From the NCBI GenBank assembly GCA_051294375.1, contig CM119265.1, positions 5,324,355 through 5,388,354 on the forward strand: a DNA stretch of 64,000 nucleotides. Reading direction: 5' to 3'. Shown one piece after another: positions 24,967 through 38,061 of the stretch (its first letter is position 1; each line of letters opens with the position of its first letter). The translations under genes were made by a program, and so were the position numbers. Under the pieces are notes generated by a model that was not told where the DNA came from, made no database searches, and saw nothing but the letters and a program-made list of their open reading frames with translations. Source of the DNA: Paraspadella gotoi (lineage: Eukaryota; Chaetognatha).

Positions 24967-25161
24967 TTTGATTTTCATTGATATATTTAATACTTTTCCA
25001 ATTTGCAATGTCCGCAATGATCCTTAATTGTTTGAATTTTATTTTTAGTGCCATTAGTGCAATTTTTCTTGCTCAATACTCATCGTTTAATCGTTTAATC
25101 TTCTTATTGTCTTAATTGTCAAATTGTCTTTTTTATTTCAGAAAAAAAAAAAAAAAAAAAA
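24967..25161 (+). mobile_element. poly(A)-tailed retroposon-like repeat, plus copy
   Basis: About 175 bp ending in TTTATTTCAG followed by about 21 A. It is homologous with few mismatches to the reverse complement of 51742-51940. A constant body with a terminal A-run suggests LINE-mediated retroposition. It has no tRNA boxes and no open frame. Confidence 0.75.
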
Positions 25162-25164
25162 ATA

Positions 25165-26425
25165 TTTTTGGACAACATCGAATCCATCTTTTTTTTTTCT
25201 TATGCTCCATTCATTTTTTATCCACGCAATTTCCTCTTTGTCTTAACGCCTCGGCGCCTTCAGATGACATTCATTGTCTAAAGATGAAAAAGTTAGGACA
25301 GTCAAGAGATTATATTTTTTTACGTGAATAATGAACATTATTTTCTTTTTAAAGTAAAATATGAACATGAAGAAAGGTAATAAAAAAAAGGAAAAAGGCT
25401 TGCTCGACCGGCGCAAGACGGAGGCAAATAAGGAGCGAAAAGAGAACAAAAAATGAAGCAAAAATTATGATGGAAACAGTAAACAGAGAAAACCGCGATT
25501 TGCATGGGAAAGCCCTTCGGTAGACGGAGATAAAAGGGAAAAGAATGCAGAGAGCGAGAGGATATGGGGATAGAGAGAGAGACAGTGTGGCAGAGAAAGT
25601 CTTGAAGTGAGTAAGAGAATGTGGTAAGAATCTGATCAGATAATCACCCCACCTGTTATTATTTACTTTGAAGGGATACAAACATTAAGGGAAGAGAAGG
25701 CTGAGCCAACAATTAATTTCCGAGCCGCGGGTGTAGCGATGAACTAATAAAGAAATGTCTGACAAGTTATTCATCATTTACGAAAAAAAATTGTGAATGG
25801 TGTCTTCGGCCGTTCTTTCCCTCTCATACATTATTCTATATTAATGCGAACTAATGATATATTCAGAGGCGCATAAACGCCCAGTAATGGAGAAAAAAAA
25901 ATGTTCATTGATGAGTCTTGGTGAGTTTCTTTGCTTATCTCTTTTTTTCCTCTTTTTTTTTCGTTTTTTATGTTTCTTTCTTTCTTTTTTTCTTGTTCTT
26001 ATTCTTTTCTTTGTCATGTATACAAATGAGAAATGTATAATGTATAATGCATAAATGAAACCAAAGAAAAGCTCAAGACTGAAAATAAAAGAAAATAGCT
26101 TCTGCCTTTCGGGTAATTTTTGTTTTTTTTTGTTGTGAAAATCCCGATCTCGAAGAGGAAAGCAAATATGGTCAAGATATGTTTTTTCCTCTTTTTTTGA
26201 GTCCGTGAATACCGCTTAACTGAATATCAAATATAAAAGAAAGATTATGATTTACTACAGCTTGCAAATTTTTTTGTTTGGTTTACTATGTCTATACATA
26301 TAGTACCATATAGTAGAATACAATGGACTGAACAGGGAACAACACTCATTTGAAATCATGAGAAAGTAATCCGGAATTATGGCGTATATAACTAAAAACT
26401 TTTAAAAGGAATAACAATTTTTTGA
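25165..26425. other. no gene recognised
   Basis: AT-rich DNA with purine- or pyrimidine-biased strands; no element ends seen. Confidence 0.5.
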
Positions 26426-26429
26426 ACGT

Positions 26430-26457
26430 GGAGAGAGAGAGAAGAGAGAGAGAGAGA

Positions 26458-26510
<53 letters not shown>
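26430..26510. repeat. (GA)n tract with regular AAG interruptions
   Basis: GA blocks are separated by AGAAGAG at about 16-24 bp intervals. Confidence 0.95.
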
Positions 26511-27996
26511 CGACAGAAAGACACTACTAAACGAAAAGCAGACGACCTCCTCTTCCTCACATTCCCGTTTCGCGTCGGAATAGTCTCCTCCTTTTACGAT
26601 CTTCCGTTCGGACGGACTTCAATCGGACTGCTGGACCCGAAGGAGGGGGACGGCCGTAAGTGGACGAGGTGTTATAGTTCGGAGGAGAGGGTAAAGAAGA
26701 GGGTGGGGGATTAAGGGGGTCGAGATACTGGTCTTTTTATGAAGGGGACTGCGGGGGTTGGGGGGCAGTCCCCAAAAAGACAGCGATGCGTTTCTCTCTT
26801 TTTTTCTTGACCTTTTTACTGTCCTTTCGCCCTTTTTATTTCTCTTTTTTTAGCGACGGTTTCTGGTCAGCATCGAGAGGGCCTTGGTTACGAGGGCGAT
26901 TAAAGAGAAAGGGATTTGCTGGGCGAAGGAATGGAAAGGAAAGACTCGGGCTGAGATCCGCTACGGGCAAATTATAATCGGCGTAAGGAGAATGGTATTC
27001 GTTGGTACTGCGGCCACCATATATTTTGACACGAGCGTTAAGTTAATTGATCTGGTGCTGGAAAGGCGAAGCTGGTCAGTTATCACACGGAGATGAAGCT
27101 GAATGAGTGCCTTTTGAGAACTGTTCGTGCGCCATTTTGTTTTCAAGAACTTCGAACGCTGAAAATTCTATAATCCAGAGGAACCGTTTCGAAAAAAAAC
27201 CTTGACATTTGACTTTTAAATGGAAGGAAAGAAAATGGTAAAAGTAAGAAACTCAAAAACTCGAACCGGATTCGTTTGGTTTTTTTTTTCTTTTCTTTTC
27301 TCGTTTTTTTCTTTTCTTTTCTCGTTTTTCGGCGTTTGTTGATATGACCTGTTGTGTTTTGTTTGTTTGCATATTGGGCTTCTTCATATTTTGTAAAACT
27401 TTCTTTGTACACAGTACAACTTGCTGACGTATTCCGTGTGCAGGTTTGATCGGTGCACGCTTGATGTATCTTCTTTTAGCTCCTATGACTATGCATCTTA
27501 TATTTGTCATTCATTTTAATAAAATCTTAATATTCTCCACGAAATCGCTATTTTTATTTCGAAGAAAACACGGGGGGGGGGAAAGAAATAAATTCGTTTC
27601 TCGATTTCAATTTTGAAGATTGCCTTTCACCAAAAGGAAAAAAAAAGACGAAAAAGTGGGAAGGAGGAGTGCAGATCCGATATTAAGTTAGGGGTCAGAC
27701 CGAAGGGGGAAAAGGGGCAGACCCGCCAAGGGGAAGGCAAGAGGAAATAAAAAGAGTATTTTATTAAGTCGCACAAAAAAAGTTGAACTTGATGGATTTT
27801 TTTTTGGTTCTCCGTGTTCGGTGGGTTGAACGAGTAAAAACAATAATAAATATTCATTCTTATTAAAATTGTTTTGATCAAATAAAATTTTCAATCGCCT
27901 CTTTTTTTCCGATATGAGAAATTGCAAAATTGATTGTTTCACTGTTTTAAGTTTTTAAATTTTAAAGTATTCAGTATTTACGATTTAATTCATTTT

Positions 27997-28018
27997 ATGA
28001 AATTGGTACAACCAATGT
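27997..28018 (-). repeat. R1 3'-end fragment
   Basis: ATGAAATTGGTACAACCAAT is the reversed R1 end, with nothing else of the unit. It lies about 50 bp upstream of the LTR-like segment. Confidence 0.55.
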
Positions 28019-28069
28019 TTCTATTCTTACTCGCTTTTCATATCATTATGGATCACAATCTAATAATAT

Positions 28070-28361
28070 TGTAATACATCATCGCAGGATAATCAACCTA
28101 ACCCGAAACAGAAAAGGATCGGAGGATCGTGATTGGTCAAGACGGAATCGGCCTTGACAAATCAGCGTGCAGAACCAATGGAGCTGTCAAAAAAAACCCT
28201 TAACTCTGATCCTCCTCACGAGATATAAATAGACCTAGGTTTCCTTAGTTTCAGTAGAATTGATCTCGACTCCTGCGTGTGTCTCCCCGTCACATAAATT
28301 ATTCTCAGCATAAATCTCATTTCGATTTCATCCTAGAAATCCATGAGTTTTTCCTTAAATG
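28070..28361 (+). mobile_element. candidate 5' LTR of a retrotransposon (about 290 bp)
   Basis: The segment begins TGTAATACATC, contains a TATA box (TATAAAT, 28224-28230) followed about 30 bp later by an initiator-like TTTCAGTAG, and ends directly at a sequence complementary to a tRNA 3' end. This order is that of a 5' LTR with promoter followed by a primer binding site. The 3' border lacks the usual CA, so the exact ends are uncertain. No gag or pol frame follows, and no second LTR was recognised in the window, so the element is truncated. Confidence 0.55.
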
Positions 28362-28406
28362 TGGTGGCAGCGGTGTGATTCGAACCCACGTCTCCGAAGA
28401 GACTGG
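28362..28406 (-). other. tRNA-Leu-complementary primer binding site or retroposed tRNA-Leu 3' half
   Basis: Read on the minus strand this is the variable arm, T-arm and acceptor 3' strand of a tRNA-Leu, with GTGGGTTCGAATCACACC and the 3' end CCGCTGCCACCA. Nuclear tRNA genes do not encode CCA, so the terminal CCA points to copying from a mature tRNA, as expected at a primer binding site. The complementarity runs about 45 nt, well beyond the usual 12-18. The 5' half of the tRNA is absent, so it is not a functional tRNA gene. Confidence 0.65.
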
Positions 28407-29170
28407 TTTAATAGAAAAATGCTAAAACCTTAAAGAATAATTAAAGAAATATCAGCCCTGGAATGCTCGGCATCTTATTCTCCGAGGTGGAAGAGAAAGA
28501 CAAAGACCGATGGGGGTGGGCGGAGCGGGGCGTGGAGTCAAAAATCGGGCGAGAGGGTCACCCTCGGACTGGCCCCGGACTGGCCACGGGCTGGCCACGG
28601 GCTGGCCACCGCGGAATTTTTTCGGGGTCAACATTCGACCCGCGATTGGAAGAAAGTCAGGAACCCGAAATAGAAGCGAAGAAAGGAGGTCGAGCCACTC
28701 GCTCAACTTTAACCGAACCCAACAATTCTCTTCTTTCTTTTTTATTGGGGGGGGAGGGGGGGCGCAAAAAAATAACTAAAAAGAAAAGAGAAGAAAAGAA
28801 AAAAGAAACATGGAAAAAAAAGGAAGGATTTTTCTTCATTCCTTTTTCAACCTGAGAGGTAAATAGGTCGTTCGAAAAAAAAAAATTGGTTTTCTTTTTC
28901 TCCTCGTCTTCTCGCTGAAACTTTTCCTATCGTTTTTTTTAGTTGTGTTTCCTTTTTCCCTGTTTTTGTTTCTACTTTTCCTCACGTTCGGTTATGATGA
29001 GGATAAATCAGAAAACAATTGTTGTGGCGGAATTTTAAAGTTGGCTTTGCCCTAAGCCGCACGTATCTATTTTAATAACACGATAAACACAGATAAACTC
29101 TATAGGTTTCAATTAAAGCATCTTTCTCGTTTTATATACCACGTGCTTTGTACATTTCGCCTCTCCCCCT

Positions 29171-29189
29171 CTCTCTCTTTCTGTTTCTC

Positions 29190-29225
<36 letters not shown>

Positions 29226-29358
29226 GTCTTTCTTTTCTTTCCTCCTTTTTCTTTCTTTCTTTCTTTTCTTTTCTTTCTTTCTTTCTTTCTTCTCTTCTCT
29301 CCTTCTCTCTTCTCTCCTTCTCTCTCTCCTCTGTCCTTTCTTCCTCTCTCTCTCTCTC
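29171..29358. repeat. (CTTT)n and (CT)n compound tract
   Basis: Mixed CTTT, CTTTT and CT units form a nearly pure pyrimidine strand of about 190 bp. Confidence 0.95.
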
Positions 29359-29728
29359 TGCAATTCGCATTCTATTCCTCAGGAAAATAAGCTTTGCTTT
29401 TCGCCTTTGGTGCCAAGGTCCGACGCCCGAAAAGGAAGGAAAGTCTCGATGCGCCTTCATCCAATACGAAACTCGAATCTCGGAATCTCTACCGCTGACC
29501 CTCACTTGGCGACTTCACCCCCCGTCCCTTTCACGACCGGTAAGGCGTTGGCGGTCGGGGGAAAAGTTAAAAAGGTGGTGAGGAGATGACGAGGGGAAAA
29601 TCTGTAGAAAGGTAGGTGGAGTAAGGTAATGAAAAAGATTTTATGAAAGATTAAATTTAAAAAAAAAAACATGCTAGGAAACGAAAGTAGAGAAAAGTAA
29701 AATTGATAATTGAAATAGTGAAAAAAAA

Positions 29729-29819
29729 GAAAAGAAAAGAAAAGAAAAGAAAAGAAAAGAAAAGAAAAGAAAAGAAAAGAAAAGAAAAGAAAAGAAAAGA
29801 AAAGAAAAGAAAAGAAAAA
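29729..29819. repeat. (AAAAG)n pentanucleotide array
   Basis: About 18 AAAAG units without interruption, followed by diverged GGAAA-type sequence to about 29960. Confidence 0.97.
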
Positions 29820-30159
29820 TAGAAAGAATAATTGGAAAAGAAAAGTAAGGAAAGAAATAAAAAGAAATAAAAGGGAAGGAGGAAGAAGGAAGGAAAGGAG
29901 AAAAAAATAAATAAAAGCGTTAAAAAATAAAGGAAAGGAAAAGAAAGGAAAGGAAATTTTAGGAATCAAAGAAATCTGTGGCAGATTAATATGACTCAAG
30001 GCGACACTCCTCCGTAGACATCTGCAACTATAGGGAACGGGTCGCCGCGGAGGTTCTGGGTTCGAGGCGCGGGAATTTGGAGATCCAAGGTTCAACATTT
30101 TAATTTCGCATCTTTGTCGGGAGAGAAAAATTCTCCAGCACACTCGGAGTAAAGAAGGC

Positions 30160-30161
30160 CT

Positions 30162-30200
<39 letters not shown>

Positions 30201-30201
30201 G
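30160..30201. repeat. (GA)n tract
   Basis: Short GA repeat. Confidence 0.95.
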
Positions 30202-31071
30202 TGACGTCACAGGAAAATAGGAATGATAACAAAGATGACGTCCACTTTTTACTTTTAGTATCCTGTATTACCAAGTAAATTTGCCTAAGAGGGGGAGGAT
30301 GAAGCGTATTACTACTACTATAATATACTATAATATTATATCGCATTGACAACGTTCAATGGTCGAAAATAGAAGGCGTTATCTCATTTATTATTCGATG
30401 AGAAAAAAAGAGACTTTGTTGGTCCCGGAGGCGGAAGCCATGTTTTTTCCGCGGTTGAAAGGGCATCATGGACAATAAAGGAAGCGATACAATGGGGCGA
30501 GACGCGACTAAATCGAAAAAAAAACAGACAACAGAAAACAGACAACACAAACGGAAACAAAATCGGTCAGCGGAAACACCAATGCAAACGTCAACAGTTA
30601 CAACATGTATATTTTTTTATATTTATTCTTAGGGAAAGAAAAGAAACGAAGCGAAAATAAAACTGAAATTCAGAATAAAAAAGATTTAAACGATGAAATA
30701 AAAAAAAACCCAATCAAAATCGAATGAATCGTCGTGTCTTTTGTTTCTCGTCGTCGTCGTCCTGGCGGACGTCGACGGAAACGATAAAAAAATTTTCTCA
30801 AAGAAAGAAAATTTGAAAAAGAAAGAAAGAAAAAAGGAGAAAATGGAAAACAAAAGGAACTCGGAGAAAATAAATAAAAAAAAAACGAAGGAAGAACACG
30901 AGGATCATCGGAATTCGATTTCGCGGGCAACAGAGAGAAAAACGACGACGATAACGACGACGATAGCGACGACGATTTCGGGGGAGAAAAAAAAAGAGAG
31001 AAGCGACGACAACGAAAACGATTTCGTCTCGAGGACAATGACGATGATTACGATCGAGCCACACCTCGGCC

Positions 31072-31072
<1 letters not shown>

Positions 31073-31129
<57 letters not shown>
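31073..31129. repeat. (ATG)n trinucleotide tract
   Basis: About 19 GAT/ATG units, followed after a short break by a few more at 31140-31153, within a wider GAC/GAT-rich area starting near 30.94 kb. Confidence 0.95.
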
Positions 31130-31479
31130 TTTGATAATTGATGATGATGATGAAGACGCCGAGGACGGAGACGATGCAAATCTCAGGCCCGACGATGACG
31201 GCGTAAACAATAAATCTGAAGTCGGAAAAATGATTCGACTTCCTCAACGACAATCAGCCAACGATAACAAAGGACAATAACAAAGAACGACATTGAGGGA
31301 TCAGTCGGGATCACCTTCAAACTCTCACGTTCGCTACGATCTTTTCATTTCTTCGAAACAAGCAAACAATTTTTTTCTAAGGCCAAGCAAGACGCAAGAA
31401 GATCTAAGGACTCGGATTAGGATGAAAGATTCTTCTTTTTTTTCATCGACTCACATAATAATAACATAATAATAACATA

Positions 31480-31792
31480 TTTTGTATTTTGATGCTAGTG
31501 CGGAGTACAATAAGTATTCCCCGATCTAATACTTAAGGGAGTGGTCTTTTCATACAATTGAAACATTCTTTGAAATATTTTCCACTTCATTGATAGGGAA
31601 GCCAGGTACTCTGGGAGTGAATAAACGATACTGTGAGAGAGTCTTGATTGAAAGCTTGCAGGGACCTGCTATGTCATTATCTTGTAAGAGTGATGGAGGC
31701 CTTAAACCACCAAAGCCTGTCCAAAGTCAGGGGCAAGATCGCTTATTTATTAAATGAATGGATAATTTTTATATTGGTTGTACCAATTTCAT
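31480..31792 (+). repeat. dispersed repeat R1, full-length copy
   Basis: The unit runs from TTTTGTATTTTGATGCTAG to the constant end. CATAATAA-type sequence lies on both sides and could be a target duplication, although the flank is itself repetitive. Confidence 0.85.
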
Positions 31793-33016
31793 AATAACTC
31801 ACATGATAATAATTTTTCAACTTTTATATCATCTCAATAACCCGATAAACTCAACCGATTGCTCGATTGATGAAAAAAAAAATTGAATTTATTTTTTTTA
31901 TAAATATATAATCTAGGTATATTTGTTTTCGGGCAAATAAGAATTTTTCTCATCTTTTTTTTCTCCAACGAGAAGTAATTTTTTATCCGAACAGGAGTTA
32001 AAAGGAGAGAGAAGCCCACGGGTCGTCCGCGCCGAGCAGTCCTTTAGGAAAGAGGAAAAAGCGAAAAATTACTTTATTTGTTTATTATAATAAACATTTT
32101 ATAAACGTTCAATGCAATTTAAAGATCAAATTTAGTAAATAAAAGACAGTAAACTAAATCTAAAATAAGAAAGTAGCAAAAAAGCAATAGCGAAAAGAAG
32201 CATAGTAAATGAAACATGAAACAAACAAATCAATATTAGGAATTTAGGCTATCCTATCCAATTTTTATCAATTCAAAGAGCGAGAAAAGTATACTTGCAA
32301 CTCGTTTCTTAGAAATTAGAATTAAATTTGATGATGATAATTTATTCAGTTTAACATGACGGGTCTAAATAATATCTCGTAAACTATATGTTTTGCAGGA
32401 CGAAATGAAACAGTGACTTTTAAGATTATTTTTTTCTTTCTGTCCCAAGTTCGTAGAAAGAAATAAGCCTATTTCTTCTTTGCCCACTCAAACGCCTCTC
32501 ACATTTCAAAAAGACCCTCTCTCTCTTTCAGCTGTATTCCCCATCACATTTTTACCACTAAGCCAGAGAGAGTCCCTCGATTCTCTTCATAACGAAAACA
32601 TATGTTCGCGAACCGCGCTTATGATAATTCTTTCCCGCGCGCTTTCAGTGGCTCCGCTCTTTAATGGACACCCCGGGGATTAGAAGTCTCGGTCGCTCTT
32701 CTCATTTTAAAAACGCGAATGAATGAAAGTTTTTAAACGACTCCCATAACCCGGGGTGCCGTGATCGATCGCTGTGTCGAGTGGTTAGAGATGAGGACTT
32801 ATCAATCCCTAAAAGATAGCAATGGTAACCAACTGAAACAAGAAATGGCTAGAAAGTAAATTCGTACCTATTTATTTGGGTTTTCAATCGTCTTTTTGAA
32901 ATTCTTATTACTTAATCGGATTAACTTTTTAAACTATGTTATTATCGTTCGAAAGTTATCCGATCTCGCGGTATTGAGTCTCGCAATTGTTCCCTCGTTG
33001 AGATCGATATCGATAT

Positions 33017-33048
<32 letters not shown>

Positions 33049-33073
33049 NNNNNNNNNNNNNNNNNNNNNNNNN
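33049..33073. other. assembly gap (25 N)
   Basis: Run of N directly after a (CT)n tract. Confidence 1.
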
Positions 33074-33077
33074 CCGT

Positions 33078-33238
33078 TTAGACTTAAATGTCGGCCGCCC
33101 TCAAGACCCAATACAATATGAGAATAATAAAACAAAAAAATATGAAAAATCAGAAAGAGAACGGAGAATGACGTTATCAAATTAAGTGTCAACGTTGGTC
33201 ATCATTAAACTGGAAGACACACTTTATAGAGCTTGTGT

Positions 33239-33303
<65 letters not shown>

Positions 33304-33361
33304 AGAAGAGAGAGAGAGAGTGTTGAAAAAGAAAAAGTATGAGAGAGAGAGGAGAAGCGTG

Positions 33362-33431
<70 letters not shown>

Positions 33432-33512
33432 GAGAGGAGAGAGAATGTGGTGTGAAAGAAAAGTGGTGAGAGAGAGAGGTGTGTGTGAAAGAGAAAGCGT
33501 GTAGAGAGAGAG

Positions 33513-33549
<37 letters not shown>

Positions 33550-33711
33550 ACACAAGCTCTATAAAGTGTGTCTTCCAGTTTTATGATGACCAACGTTGAC
33601 ACTTAATTTGATAACGTCATTCTCCGTTCTCTTTCTGATTTTTCATATTTTTTTGTTTTATATTTTCTCATATTGTATTGGGTCTTGAGGGCGGCCGACA
33701 TTTAAGTCTAA
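33078..33711. repeat. near-perfect inverted repeat flanking GA tracts, beside an N gap
   Basis: Arms of about 165-190 bp (33078-33268 and 33513-33711) are reverse complements with only about three differences, and the middle is (GA)n-rich. The left arm begins four bases after a 25-N gap. It may be a real palindrome or an assembly fold-back created where GA tracts stalled the assembly. Confidence 0.9.
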
Positions 33712-34327
33712 CCGCGCGGAAATGGAAAAGTTTGACGTCTGCGTCATAACGAGCGGAAGTGATATCTCGAGGAATCTTTCTCGGCTTAAACTCATATTTT
33801 CTCAACTTCTCTTAATTACAATTTCTTTGTGACTGCCCCCCTTTTTTACTACTGTACGTATGTATTTAAATTTATACAGTCGATGAAGGACAAATCAAAA
33901 GAGGAGAAATCAAAGAAAAAGAAAAATTCGAATGAGATTTCGGGAGGAAAAAAGAATTTTGCAAATTTAGCAGATTTTGAAGATTTGAATTTTCCGTCTT
34001 TGTCTTCGGGCGGAAAACCGAAACATTTCAGAGACAATCTACTGAGATTTTTTTTTTTACCTAAAAAGAATAAAAGAAAAAAAATCTGGAATCCCTTAGT
34101 GAGAAAGAAAAAGGCATTTATTTCATTAAAATTAACCTTTTTATAGCGTAGGGTAAAGTCGTTAACTGAGTTGTGTCACGAGGAATAAACAATAATCGAC
34201 GTTTTATTCTTGTCTTGTCGGCGGTTTTGATGTTGGTAAAACTTGGTTTCTCAGAGACAGAAAAATTATTTAGAGATTCGTGTAAAGCGGAATGGGGGCA
34301 ATCTCAATAAAAACAAAAATGGCGGGA

Positions 34328-34436
<109 letters not shown>

Positions 34437-34871
34437 CAGTGTTCACGGTTCGAAACGCTTTATAACCCTCAGTTTTCTCATTTTGGACGGTTTCCAAATC
34501 AAATTTCTGACCCACCTCTCTGACATAGATTGGCCCTACCCTATACAGTCGAATTCACCCGTCATGTCATTTCACAAATTGAAATTCAGATTAACAAACG
34601 AACTAAGGAGCATAAAAGAAACGAGGAAAGGGTGGAGGCTCAACCGGCGCGAAAAGGGAAATTGAATGAACTTGTCAAATGAAAGGAAAGGCGACGGTGG
34701 GAGGTCTTCATAAATGAGGGAATAAAAACCTCCCTGTCGAGAATCAATTTCTTTTTTCTTTCTTTTCTTTTTGTATTAAACTGTTAAATTCTTTATACAT
34801 CATTTCCCGATCCCGTTTCTTCATCGCATTAATATTGTTTTTTCGAGAGTTTGTTATTAATTTTATTGTTA

Positions 34872-34881
34872 NNNNNNNNNN
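34872..34881. other. assembly gap (10 N)
   Basis: Run of N in AT-rich non-coding DNA. Confidence 1.
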
Positions 34882-35928
34882 CGCTTTGTTTAATTTCTAT
34901 ACCTCGATATATTTTTACAGTTTAGTAGATCTAAAAAAACATTAAACTACCTCAATACACATTTTGTAGTAATTCTTTGAACGTCTATGAAACAAATACG
35001 TTATTTTACTAAAATATATAAGTAAAATTGACAAATAGTGAAAAGCTGCGATGAGTGGAAGGAGATTGTTATGCTTTATTAATTGGACCGGGGATGAAGA
35101 GGGAGGATCGGGTAAGGAAGAAATAATCCGAGTATTGGAACGAGAGTTTTGCAACAATCTACGTCCATCCGCTGCTAAGAAAGAAATAGGGGCGGAACCC
35201 GCCGCCCATGATGTTTGGGTGGCATCGCGGAAGGGTTGCCTGATCTCGGCTTAATGTGTACCCGCGGACAAGAGATCGGAACGGCGGGCGTCATTGAGCA
35301 AAGCGGCCGTGAGAGAATGAAGACTGAAACTCACTGATCGGGGGAGAAAAAAAAAGAAAAAAAAGGAAATCGGAAAGACGAAGAAAATTGGATTTGCAAA
35401 AGTTATTAAGAAAAAAAGGTTTTGAGGCGCTTGTTGTTTTTTGTGTTTTGCTTTTTTTTTTTCCATTGGCGAATACATCTTCGTTCTGCGTCCGCTTTTT
35501 TGGTTTTTTTCAGAGTGGTGCGCTCCGATAGCCAACTGTCTAGCTTACTTGCTTGGCACCCCGGTTGACTAATTCTCACTTCCTCGAGAATAACTTTCTA
35601 ATTTTAGCGGACGAAGCCATTCATCCGGCAACTCTTTCATAATTAATTTCTTCTATGAACCCAGTTTTGAATATCTTTCCTTTCCGCCGTTGTGTAGTCA
35701 CTTTAGGCTGCCCCCTTCGTTCCCGAATTCTATTTTCATTCTTTCCATTTTTCTAGTATCTCCTCGTTTAATGTTTTCTTTTACTTCTTCCCTTCTTTTT
35801 TTTTTAATTCCTTTCCTCTTTTTTCATTCTTTCCTCCTCTATGAATTCTTTTTCTTTCTATCTTTCTTGATTACTTTCTTTCCTATTTCCTGCAATTTTG
35901 TTCATTTCTCAATTTTTCTTTCTGTCTT

Positions 35929-35936
35929 TCTTTTTT

Positions 35937-36024
<88 letters not shown>

Positions 36025-36025
36025 A
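35929..36025. repeat. (CTTT)n tetranucleotide array
   Basis: About 23 TTTC units within a longer pyrimidine-rich strand; TCCTCCCCTTTCC-type repeats follow at 36060-36140. Confidence 0.97.
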
Positions 36026-36505
36026 GTTCTTTATTTTTTTTCATCCCCTTTCCTTCACTTTCCTCCCTTTACCTCCTCTTTCCTCCCCTTTCCTCCACTT
36101 TCCTCCTCTTTCCTCCCCTTTCCTCCACTTTCCTCCCCTTTTCGCGACGTCTTGAGATTCCAGAGAAATCGAACGGAAGGAAGGAACTGGATAGAGTCGA
36201 TACCACGGGCTGCGGTTTATTCGAGCGGAGAAAAGGAGGGAGAGAACCGAGTCGATACAACGGGATTCTGTTAATTCGAGCGAAGAGAAGAAAATTTTCC
36301 CCGATTATTTTTCTTATTTTTTTTTTCTTTTTTTCTCTCGCGACGACGTCTTTGAAAATGAAAAGGACGTTGAGGATAGATGAGATTGGAAAAACGAGAA
36401 CCGGGAGAGGGGGGGGGAATTAAAAAATAAGAGAAAACTGTTTTTGATGTAGACTTCCTGATTAACATAGCCACAAGCTCGTCGCTGACTCGGCTTTTGA
36501 TATGG

Positions 36506-36648
36506 AATTGTACAACCAATATGAAATTATCCATTCATTCAAGAAATAAGCTATCTCCCCGCAGACTTTGGGCAGGCTATTGAGGGCTATTACAAGATAA
36601 TAAGCTAGCAGGACCATGCAAGCTACCAATCAAGTTTCTCTCAGAGTC
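36506..36648 (-). repeat. dispersed repeat R1, diverged inverted copy
   Basis: This is the reverse complement of the R1 3' half with many substitutions, an older copy. It starts with the TTGTACAACCAAT form of the terminal hairpin and reaches the AATCAAG...CTCTCAGAGTC region. Confidence 0.7.
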
Positions 36649-36841
36649 TAATTTTTTTTTGGTTTGTGCTCGTGACGTACAGTGATTTTAAAACAGAATA
36701 AGACGAAATATAATATCGTGAATATGATTTCGCTCCATTAAAACCATAATTGAGCGTCATAACCAAATCTTGGGACAAAAAAAACAAAGCGACGACGAAT
36801 TAGAAGCTTGAGTGAGTGGAAAAGAGAGAGAAACGGAGGTT

Positions 36842-36843
<2 letters not shown>

Positions 36844-36883
<40 letters not shown>
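36844..36883. repeat. (GA)n tract
   Basis: Perfect short GA repeat. A (CT)n tract of similar size stands at 37268-37340 in the opposite orientation. Confidence 0.96.
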
Positions 36884-36885
<2 letters not shown>

Positions 36886-37267
36886 TATGTTTGTCCCCTA
36901 GACTCTCTCACGCGCGAAACACAAATTTTGTTGCGGCCGCGCCTGCGTCGAGTGACGCTAATCCAATTTGGCGTCGGGCGACGCCGCTCCGTTACAACGC
37001 CCATTTAAGGCAAGAGAGTCAAGTCTCCGAGACAAGGCAAATAGATAAAAAAAAAATAGGGAGGGCTTTGTTTCTGTTTCTTTGTTTTTGTTTGTTTTTG
37101 TTTGAGCTCGATTGGTCGGATTGAGTAATTTATGGCTCGACCCCCGAGAAAGAAAAGTAAAAAGGTAAAAATGGCGTCGGGGGAGAAAACAGTTTTTTTC
37201 CTTACTATCGCTGCAACCTTGGTAATTTAAATCATTAAAGTTAACAAGACTGATCCGCCTTGACGTA

Positions 37268-37284
37268 TCTCTCTCTCTTACTCC

Positions 37285-37339
<55 letters not shown>

Positions 37340-37340
37340 C
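37268..37340. repeat. (CT)n tract
   Basis: CT repeat with CC interruptions. Confidence 0.96.
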
Positions 37341-37966
37341 TCAATCACAACCTGACCGCAGTCTCACCTCACTGTGGCACTGCTGTCTCTCCGTCATTGG
37401 CTTCACCGACTTTCTTCGCTCTTGGCCGTGAACCGAGCCACAACTGTTTCAAACCGCAAATTGCCACAGAATTACCTTTACATTTTACAATGTTTGCATT
37501 TCGTCCTTTCGTCATGTTAAATGTAATAAGGTGACTGAATCTCTTTAAACTGCACAAAAAATAGCAACAAAAATTTTTTTTTTCAACTTCAAAGATATGT
37601 AAATAAACGATATTTATCCAGGAATAATATGAAATACCTAAGTCTCGTCTTTTTACTTAATCGTGATACAAACAGAAAAGCAAACGTATCCTCGTATCTT
37701 GGAATATCGTTGCTTGCCAACTACGTAGAATATTAGAATTAAATTTGTTTTGAAAAATTACTTCACCTAGTCGTTAAAACGGTTTTCCGTAATATTTACG
37801 ACCAGAAAACGAACTTGATTAGTTGCCTTTGGCTTTGGCCGTAAGAACTAAGAAGAACGGAATTGAAGGATAAAAGAAAAACAAGTTGGCAAGAAAACGA
37901 GAAAAAAATAAGAAGGAAAGGAAATGAAATGCACAAAAAAAATAATGGAGAATAGCGGTAGAAATT

Positions 37967-37979
37967 GAGAGAGAGAGAG

Positions 37980-38060
<81 letters not shown>

Positions 38061-38061
38061 T
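37967..38061. repeat. (GA)n tract
   Basis: GA repeat with TAC and AAAG interruptions. Confidence 0.96.

Noticed and set aside
28362-28406. Functional tRNA-Leu gene
   Set aside because: The 5' half, D-arm and anticodon stem are missing and the CCA is encoded, which a nuclear tRNA gene would not do.
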